NCBI GenBank assembly: GCA_015494375.1
Contig: WGBL01000377.1
Coordinates: 1 to 20,207 of the forward strand
Length of the DNA: 20,207 nucleotides
Source of the DNA: Hyphomicrobiales bacterium
GTDB lineage: Bacteria; Pseudomonadota; Alphaproteobacteria; Rhizobiales; S144-23
Reading direction: 5' to 3'
Below are positions 15,599 to 20,207 of this stretch, piece after piece. The notes beneath the pieces are model-generated. The model was not told the DNA's origin and made no database searches. It saw only the letters and a list, made by a program, of their open reading frames with translations. Position 1 is the first letter of the stretch. Each line of letters opens with the position of its first letter. Both the position numbers and the translations under genes were made by a program.

Positions 15599-17035
15599 AT
15601 GGGCGTAATCCCACTCATTAAGGCCGAGCCTGGCATCGTTGCCAGACGCGAGCAGATCGTGGCTGCGTTGCGACGGATTGTGAACCCCGAGGCCGTCATC
15701 GCCGATGAGGTGGGCCGGCGGGCCTTTGAGACCGATGCTCTGACCGCCTATCGGCGCCTGCCGTTGGCGGTTGTGCTGCCCGGGACGACCGAAGAGGTTT
15801 CGGAGGTTCTCTCGTTCTGTCAGCGCAATGGCATCAAGGTGGTGGCCCGCGGTGCCGGCACCTCGCTCTGCGGTGGGGCCCTGCCGGCCGAGGATGCGGT
15901 GGTTTTGGGACTGTCGCGCATGAACAAGGTGCTCGAGGTCGACACCGACAACCGCTTTGCCCGGGTTGAGGCGGGAATCACCAACCTGGCGATTTCGGAG
16001 GCGGTTGCGCGCCATGGCTTCTTCTATGCGCCCGATCCCTCGAGCCAGCTCGCCTGCACCCTCGGCGGCAATATCGCCATGAACTCGGGCGGTGCCCATT
16101 GTCTCAAGTATGGGGTTACGACCAACAATGTTCTGGGCCTCACCATGGTGTTGATGAACGGCGAGGTGGTCGAGCTCGGCGGCCCCTTTGTCGAGCAGCC
16201 GGGCTATGACCTCTTGGGGCTGGTGGTGGGCTCAGAAGGCCAGCTCGGTGTCGTGACCGAGGCCACGGTGCGGATTCTCAAAAAGGCCGAGGCGGCGCGC
16301 CCCATGCTGATCGGCTTTGACCAGAGCGCCGATGCGGGCGCCTGTGTCGCCGGCATCATCGGCGCGGGCGTCATACCGGTGGCGATCGAGTTCATGGACA
16401 AGCCGGCCATCCATGTCTGTGACGACTTCGCCCATGCCGGCTACCCGCGCGACGTCGAGGCCATGCTGATCGTCGAGGTCGAGGGCAGCGACGAGGAGAA
16501 CGAGGCATCGCTCGAGCGCATCGCCGCCATCGCCCGCGCGCATGGCGCGCGCCATGTCAAGGTGGCCGAGAGCGCCGAGGAAAGCGCCGCCATCTGGAAG
16601 GGGCGCAAGTCGGCCTTTGGCGCCATGGGCCACATCAGCGACTACCTGTGCATGGACGGCACCATTCCCCTGGGTGCATTGCCGGAGGTGTTGACCCGCA
16701 TTGGCGAGATTTGCGCCCGCTATGGCTTTCGCGTCGCCAACATCTTTCATGCGGGTGATGGTAATCTGCATCCGCTCATCCTTTATGATGCCAACAATCC
16801 CGAGGAGCTCGAGAAGGCCGAGGCCTGCGGCGCCGAAATCCTCAAGCTCTGTGTCGAGGTGGGGGGGTGTTTGACGGGTGAGCATGGTGTCGGGATCGAG
16901 AAGCGCGAACTCATGCCCTATCAGTTCGATGACATTGACCTGGTGCAGCAGATGCGCCTCAAGGAAGTGTTCGACCCCGACTGGCTGCTCAATCCGGGCA
17001 AGGTGTTCCCCTTGCGTCTGCGCAACGCCGCTTGA
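15599..17035 (+). CDS. glcD: Glycolate oxidase subunit GlcD (FAD-linked oxidase)
   Basis: FAD-binding catalytic subunit of glycolate oxidase, which converts glycolate to glyoxylate; related enzymes use D-lactate. 478 residues, close to the family norm. An FAD_binding_4 (PCMH) domain covers about 50-230 with VVARGAGTSLCGGA at 81-94 and DPSSQLACTLGGNIAMNSGG. The C-terminal FAD-oxidase domain has NIFHAGDGNLHP (about 382-393) and CLTGEHGVGIEKRELM. The ATG at 15599 has gaggtgag just upstream. glcE follows 76 bp downstream. A closely related D-lactate dehydrogenase is the alternative, but the paired glcE favours glycolate oxidase. Confidence 0.95.
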   Translation: MGVIPLIKAEPGIVARREQIVAALRRIVNPEAVIADEVGRRAFETDALTAYRRLPLAVVLPGTTEEVSEVLSFCQRNGIKVVARGAGTSLCGGALPAEDAVVLGLSRMNKVLEVDTDNRFARVEAGITNLAISEAVARHGFFYAPDPSSQLACTLGGNIAMNSGGAHCLKYGVTTNNVLGLTMVLMNGEVVELGGPFVEQPGYDLLGLVVGSEGQLGVVTEATVRILKKAEAARPMLIGFDQSADAGACVAGIIGAGVIPVAIEFMDKPAIHVCDDFAHAGYPRDVEAMLIVEVEGSDEENEASLERIAAIARAHGARHVKVAESAEESAAIWKGRKSAFGAMGHISDYLCMDGTIPLGALPEVLTRIGEICARYGFRVANIFHAGDGNLHPLILYDANNPEELEKAEACGAEILKLCVEVGGCLTGEHGVGIEKRELMPYQFDDIDLVQQMRLKEVFDPDWLLNPGKVFPLRLRNAA

Positions 17036-17049
17036 AGGCGCTCTCCCGC

Positions 17050-17089
17050 TTTTCTCTGAAGGGTTTCCTCCCAGGGGTTTTCTCTGAAG
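17050..17089. repeat. 12-bp repeat with 28-bp period between glcD and glcE
   Basis: ttttctctgaag occurs at 17050-17061 and 17078-17089, and a degenerate third version (tttttccgaagg) follows at about 17091-17103. Together they make up most of the 76-bp glcD-glcE spacer, immediately ahead of the glcE start, where no strong Shine-Dalgarno is seen. Confidence 0.7.
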
Positions 17090-17111
17090 TTTTTTCCGAA
17101 GGCTTGCCGCC

Positions 17112-18332
17112 ATGCCCGAGATTGCCCGCCCTGTCGATGTGGACGAGCTGGCCCGGATCATAGCCACCGCCGCCGCCGAGGGGCGGGCGCTCGAGATTAT
17201 GGGCGCGGGCAGCAAGCGGGCCGTCGGCCGGCCCATTGCCGCCGATGCCATCGTGAGCACGCAAAACCTGCGCGGTGTCACCCTTTACGAGCCCGCCGAG
17301 CTTGTCATTTCGGCCTATGCCGGCACGCCGCTTCAGACGATCGAGACCGAGCTCGCGAAGCACAACCAGCGCCTCGCGTTCGAGCCCATCGACCTCGGCC
17401 CGATGCTCGGCGGAGAGGCGGGGGTGGCCACCATCGGGGGTGTCTTTGCCACCAACCTTTCGGGCGCCCGGCGCATTCTCTCAGGCGGGGCGCGGGATCA
17501 CATTCTCGGTGTGCGGGCGATCAACGGCCGTGGCGAGGCCTTCAAATCGGGCGGGCGGGTGATGAAGAACGTGACCGGCTACGACCTGAGCCGCGGGCTT
17601 GTCGGCTCCTGGGGCACGCTGGCGGTGCTCACCGAGATCACCATGAAGGCGATGCCCAACGCGGAGGAGGTGCGCACATTGGTGATCGCCGGGCTGCCAG
17701 ACGAGATCGCCATTGAACTCATGTGTGCCGCCATGGGCACGCCCTACGAAGTCTCGGGCACCGTTCACCTCCAGAAAGAGCTGGCCGAAAGGCTCGAGAA
17801 CGAGCGGCTGCGGGGGGCAGCCAGTGCGATCACCGCCCTCAGGATCGAGAATCTCTCGCCTTCGGTGGCCTATCGGATCGCACAGCTCAAGCGCCGTTTT
17901 TCGGCCTATGGCGAGACGGCCGAACTCGACCACCACGAATCGATCGCCTTTTGGCGCGAGCTCCAGCGGCTATCGTTTCTCACCCCGAGCCGCGATCCCG
18001 TCTGGCGCATTTCAACGAGGCCCACGACGGCCAACCGCGTCGTCCAGGCGATCGCCGGCTATATGGAGTGCCGCGCGGCCTATGACTGGTCGGGCGGGCT
18101 CATCTGGCTCGAGGTGCCCCATTCAGCCGATGCCGGTGCCGCCGAGATCCGCCGCGTGATCGCAACGCTTGGCGGCCATGCGACGCTCATCCGGGCTCGT
18201 CCCGAGGTGCGGGCGAGCGTCGAGGTCTTCCAGCCGCTCGAGGCTGGGCCCTGGCGGCTCACGGCGGGCCTCAAGGCCGCCTTCGATCCGGCCAATGTGC
18301 TCAATCCGGGGCGCATGTACGCCGAGCTTTGA
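17112..18332 (+). CDS. glcE: Glycolate oxidase subunit GlcE (FAD-binding)
   Basis: Second flavoprotein-like subunit of glycolate oxidase, 406 residues. The N-terminal FAD_binding_4 fold shows IMGAGSKRAVGRP (32-44), LVISAYAGTPLQTIE, FEPIDLGPMLGG and ATIGGVFATNLSGARRI. A GRVMKNVTGYDLSRGLVGSWGTL stretch (seen in shorter parts) is characteristic of GlcE. The C-terminus AFDPANVLNPGRM is the conserved end of this oxidase family. The ATG at 17112 follows the repeat-filled spacer from glcD. The iron-sulfur subunit gene glcF, normally next, is absent: after glcE come a 15-bp repeat array and an oppositely oriented gene. Confidence 0.94.
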   Translation: MPEIARPVDVDELARIIATAAAEGRALEIMGAGSKRAVGRPIAADAIVSTQNLRGVTLYEPAELVISAYAGTPLQTIETELAKHNQRLAFEPIDLGPMLGGEAGVATIGGVFATNLSGARRILSGGARDHILGVRAINGRGEAFKSGGRVMKNVTGYDLSRGLVGSWGTLAVLTEITMKAMPNAEEVRTLVIAGLPDEIAIELMCAAMGTPYEVSGTVHLQKELAERLENERLRGAASAITALRIENLSPSVAYRIAQLKRRFSAYGETAELDHHESIAFWRELQRLSFLTPSRDPVWRISTRPTTANRVVQAIAGYMECRAAYDWSGGLIWLEVPHSADAGAAEIRRVIATLGGHATLIRARPEVRASVEVFQPLEAGPWRLTAGLKAAFDPANVLNPGRMYAEL

Positions 18333-18445
18333 AGGCGCGCCTGCGCCGCGAGAATGCGCCCGCGCCGCAACGTGTCGAGACGAGTCGACTCTCCACGCGT
18401 TATCGCGGCCTCCTATCGCAGATGATTGCGACAATCGGGCTGTGA

Positions 18446-18510
18446 TCACCTCCGCTCCAAACACCTCCGCTCCAAACACCTCCGCTCCAATCACCTCCGC
18501 TCCAATCACC
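18446..18510. repeat. 15-bp tandem array, four copies plus remnant
   Basis: Units (t/a)cacctccgctccaa at 18446-18460, 18461-18475, 18476-18490 and 18491-18505 are almost identical, and a degenerate fifth starts at 18506. The array lies between the converging glcE and UPF0173 genes, just beyond the stop codon of the latter. Its minus-strand reading would be a Trp/Ser/Gly repeat, but no gene is supported. Confidence 0.9.
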
Positions 18511-18529
18511 TTCGCCGCTCTGACCGCCT

Positions 18530-19237
18530 CTAGAGTGTGATCGGCTTGCCCACCTCGGGCACCACGACGTTGTGCCCCGCCATCTCGGCAACAAAGGCGT
18601 CGGCGCTCTGATCGATGATGGGAAACGTCCCATAGTGGCATGGGATGATGGTCTCGAACTGGAAGTAGCGCTTGCAGGCATAGGCGGCCGAGCGCGCCCC
18701 CATTGTGAAGCGGTCGCCGATGGGAACGAGGCCCACTTTGGGGGCATGGAGGGCGTTGATGACCGCGAAATCGCTCATCACCTCGGTGTCGCCCATGTGA
18801 TAGACGACGGGCCCCTCGTCCGGCGCAATGATGAGGCCGCAAGGGTTGCCGAGATAGACGGGCGCGCCATCGACGATGGTGCTCGAGGAATGGAGCGCAT
18901 TGACGAATGTGAGGGCGAAGCCCGCGTGCTTGACGGTGCCGCCGTGGTTGGTGGGGTCGACCTTTTCGACGCCCTTGCCGTTGAGGTACATGGCGAGCTC
19001 GAAGACGGCGATGAGGGTTGCACCGCTCTCCTTGCAGATGGCCGCCGCATCGCCGACGTGGTCGTCGTGGCCATGGGTGAGGGCCACATGAGTTACGCCC
19101 GCGCTCACCTCCTCGCGCTTGAGCCCGCTCGCCTCGAAAGTTGGGTTGCCGCTCAGGAAGGGATCGATGAGAAGGACGCTCGGGCCTGTCTCGATGCGAA
19201 AGCAGGAATGGCCATACCAGGTGATGTTGATGGGCAT
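18530..19237 (-). CDS. UPF0173 metal-dependent hydrolase (metallo-beta-lactamase fold)
   Basis: 235-residue cytosolic metallohydrolase of unknown substrate. The N-terminus NITWYGHSCFRIE is typical of UPF0173 proteins. The metal-binding motif THGHDDH is at 54-60, further ligands are likely in YHMGDTEVMSDF and in IIPCHYGTFP, and the family ending (GKPITL) is present. Length is standard. The ATG at 19237 has a strong Shine-Dalgarno (aaaggag) upstream. It is divergent from ruvX, an arrangement that I recall as common in Hyphomicrobiales, where gatC follows ruvX. Confidence 0.94.
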   Translation of the reverse strand: MPINITWYGHSCFRIETGPSVLLIDPFLSGNPTFEASGLKREEVSAGVTHVALTHGHDDHVGDAAAICKESGATLIAVFELAMYLNGKGVEKVDPTNHGGTVKHAGFALTFVNALHSSSTIVDGAPVYLGNPCGLIIAPDEGPVVYHMGDTEVMSDFAVINALHAPKVGLVPIGDRFTMGARSAAYACKRYFQFETIIPCHYGTFPIIDQSADAFVAEMAGHNVVVPEVGKPITL

Positions 19238-19314
19238 CGAACACTCTCCTTTTTCGCATTCACATTCTTAACCACGCTTGAGCCAGCTGTTGCACTCAGT
19301 TGGCGACAGCGGCG

Positions 19315-19414
19315 CTTAAATCGGGACAGCTAAATCGGAACAACGCGTGTTTCTTGCCGAGCCTGCTGCAAACGACCCCTGCACCGCAAGAAACATGCGC
19401 TGTCCCCGATTAAG
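19315..19414. mobile_element. Imperfect palindromic element (MITE/REP-doublet-like)
   Basis: The outer arms are cttaaatcgggacagc (19315-19330) and gctgtccccgattaag (19399-19414); the inner arms are gcgtgtttcttgc (19345-19357) and gcaagaaacatgc (19386-19398, 12 of 13 paired). They are separated by a 28-base loop. The left arm is interrupted by 14 bp (19331-19344) that are a tandem copy of the preceding taaatcgggacagc. Without it the arms pair over about 29 bases with few mismatches. The GGGGACAG-type core recalls repeats associated with RAYT transposases; this resemblance is from memory. It could also act as a transcription terminator or regulatory structure in the UPF0173-ruvX divergent gap. 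Confidence 0.6.
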
Positions 19415-19477
19415 ACCGAGCGGGCGGTTGTGCCCTTGAGGCTTGCCAAGCTCCGCAAAGGCGCCTAAGTGGGCAGC

Positions 19478-20026
19478 ATGATATCCGACCATAGCGAGCC
19501 GGAGGCGGGCGCGAAAGCGGCCATAAGCGCATTTTCCGACCCGCCGGCCTTTGCCGAGCGGCTTGCCGAGGCGGGCCCGCTCTTGGGGCTCGATGTCGGC
19601 ACAAAAACCATAGGCATTGCGCTTTCTGATCGCCGCCGAAGGGTGGCGAGCCCCCTCGAGACCCTGCGCCGCACGCGATTTGCCGACGACGCCCGCCGGC
19701 TTTGTGCGCTCATCGATGCACACGCGGTTGCGGGGCTTGTTGTTGGCCTGCCGCTCAATATGGACGGCTCGGAGGGCCCGCGCGCCCAGTCGGTGCGAGC
19801 GTTTGTCCGCAATCTTGGAGACAATCTCAAAGACAGTCTCAGAGACAATCTCAGAGAGAAGGGCGATTTGCCGGTGCTCCTTTGGGACGAGCGCCTCTCA
19901 ACGGTGGCCGCGGAACGCGCGCTCCTTGAGGCCGATGCCAGTCGCGCGCGCCGTCGCCAGGTGATCGACAAGGTGGCTGCAAGCCTCATTCTGCAAGGTG
20001 CGCTCGATCGCCTCGCCAACCTTTGA
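19478..20026 (+). CDS. ruvX: YqgF/RuvX family RNase H-fold nuclease (putative Holliday junction resolvase)
   Basis: 182 residues. RNase H-like fold protein linked to 16S rRNA 5'-end maturation and Holliday junction resolution. Motifs seen: LLGLDVGTKTIGIALSD with the first catalytic Asp, GLVVGLPLNMDGSEGPRAQ, VLLWDERLSTVAAE, and near the C-terminus RRQVIDKVAASLILQ with the last acidic residue. The N-terminus is about 30 residues longer than usual. A 12-bp repeat adds roughly 12-15 residues after VRAFVRNL. The ATG at 19478 is preferred; GTG at 19469 is an in-frame alternative. The downstream 181 bp to the window end hold repeats and no visible gene. Confidence 0.93.
   Translation: MISDHSEPEAGAKAAISAFSDPPAFAERLAEAGPLLGLDVGTKTIGIALSDRRRRVASPLETLRRTRFADDARRLCALIDAHAVAGLVVGLPLNMDGSEGPRAQSVRAFVRNLGDNLKDSLRDNLREKGDLPVLLWDERLSTVAAERALLEADASRARRRQVIDKVAASLILQGALDRLANL
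19820..19855 (+). repeat. 12-bp in-frame tandem repeat inside ruvX
   Basis: Three 12-bp units, gacaatctcaaa, gacagtctcaga and gacaatctcaga, encode DNLK, DSLR and DNLR between the conserved helix VRAFVRNL and the strand DLPVLLWDERL. RuvX proteins normally have only a short turn here. Confidence 0.85.
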
Positions 20027-20049
20027 TGCGTGCTATTGTAGGCCGTTAT

Positions 20050-20151
20050 TGTGAGCCATGGCTGTGACTGGAAGGTGCATGGTTCCTTGAATTGCGCCTG
20101 GCCCCAATTGAGTGCCGGGCCTGCGACTGGAAGGCATGAGTGTGAGCCATG
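20050..20151. repeat. Nested direct repeats downstream of ruvX
   Basis: tgtgagccatg occurs at 20050-20060 and 20141-20151, and ctg(t/c)gactggaagg at 20062-20075 and 20121-20134, in the order A, B, B', A'. A small hairpin (cgggcc at 20186-20191, ggcccg at 20198-20203) follows at the window end. No gene was recognised in 20027-20207. Confidence 0.65.
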
Positions 20152-20207
20152 CCCGCTTCCGAACAGAGCAAGCGCGCCCCTGGGCCGGGCCATCTTCGGC
20201 CCGACAC

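Overview
The window reads as chromosomal DNA from a GC-rich alphaproteobacterium, most likely of the Hyphomicrobiales (Rhizobiales) type. The evidence is a TrcR/DUF1013 cell-cycle regulator (an alphaproteobacterial family), a fused NuoE-NuoF formate dehydrogenase beta subunit of the methylotroph Fdh1B kind, an alphaproteobacterial-style DUF374/kdtA/lpxK lipid A block, and a UPF0173 hydrolase next to ruvX. No phage, plasmid, CRISPR, rRNA or tRNA gene was recognised. The exact genus cannot be fixed from the sequence alone.

Layout. 82-3156: C1 oxidation genes, a glutathione-dependent formaldehyde dehydrogenase (frmA) and the NADH/FMN/Fe-S beta subunit of an NAD-dependent formate dehydrogenase, whose catalytic alpha subunit is not here. 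3186-3830: ribosome maturation factor rimM, with a repeat-derived insertion. 3905-4672 (minus): a CX5R tyrosine/dual-specificity-type phosphatase. 4944-8133: lipid A/Kdo genes, a DUF374 acyltransferase-like domain fused to Kdo transferase KdtA, overlapping lpxK. 8152-9033 (minus): trcR. 9363-10616 (minus): a YcaD-like MFS transporter. 11095-12111 (minus): a PfkB-family adenosine/sugar kinase. 12507-13352: a membrane-anchored protein with two peptidoglycan-binding domains. 13478-13870 (minus): an exported class I cytochrome c. 14197-15108 (minus): a LysR regulator, divergent from glcD-glcE (15599-18332), two subunits of glycolate oxidase without glcF. 18530-19237 (minus): a UPF0173 metal-dependent hydrolase. 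19478-20026: ruvX.

The genes are ordinary housekeeping and metabolic functions. The unusual feature is structural: short, mutually unrelated tandem duplications (units of 7 to 28 bp, 2 to 4 copies) occur in many of the intergenic gaps and also inside conserved proteins. RimM and RuvX carry in-frame repeat insertions, and the KdtA C-terminus carries a duplication that also supplies the lpxK ribosome binding site. A roughly 100-bp imperfect palindrome between the UPF0173 gene and ruvX resembles a MITE or a REP doublet, and one of its arms carries such a duplication. This pattern, the DUF374-KdtA fusion, and the two incomplete enzyme sets (formate dehydrogenase beta without alpha, GlcDE without GlcF) are the points most worth checking. 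Positions and motifs were read by eye; no database search or alignment was run.
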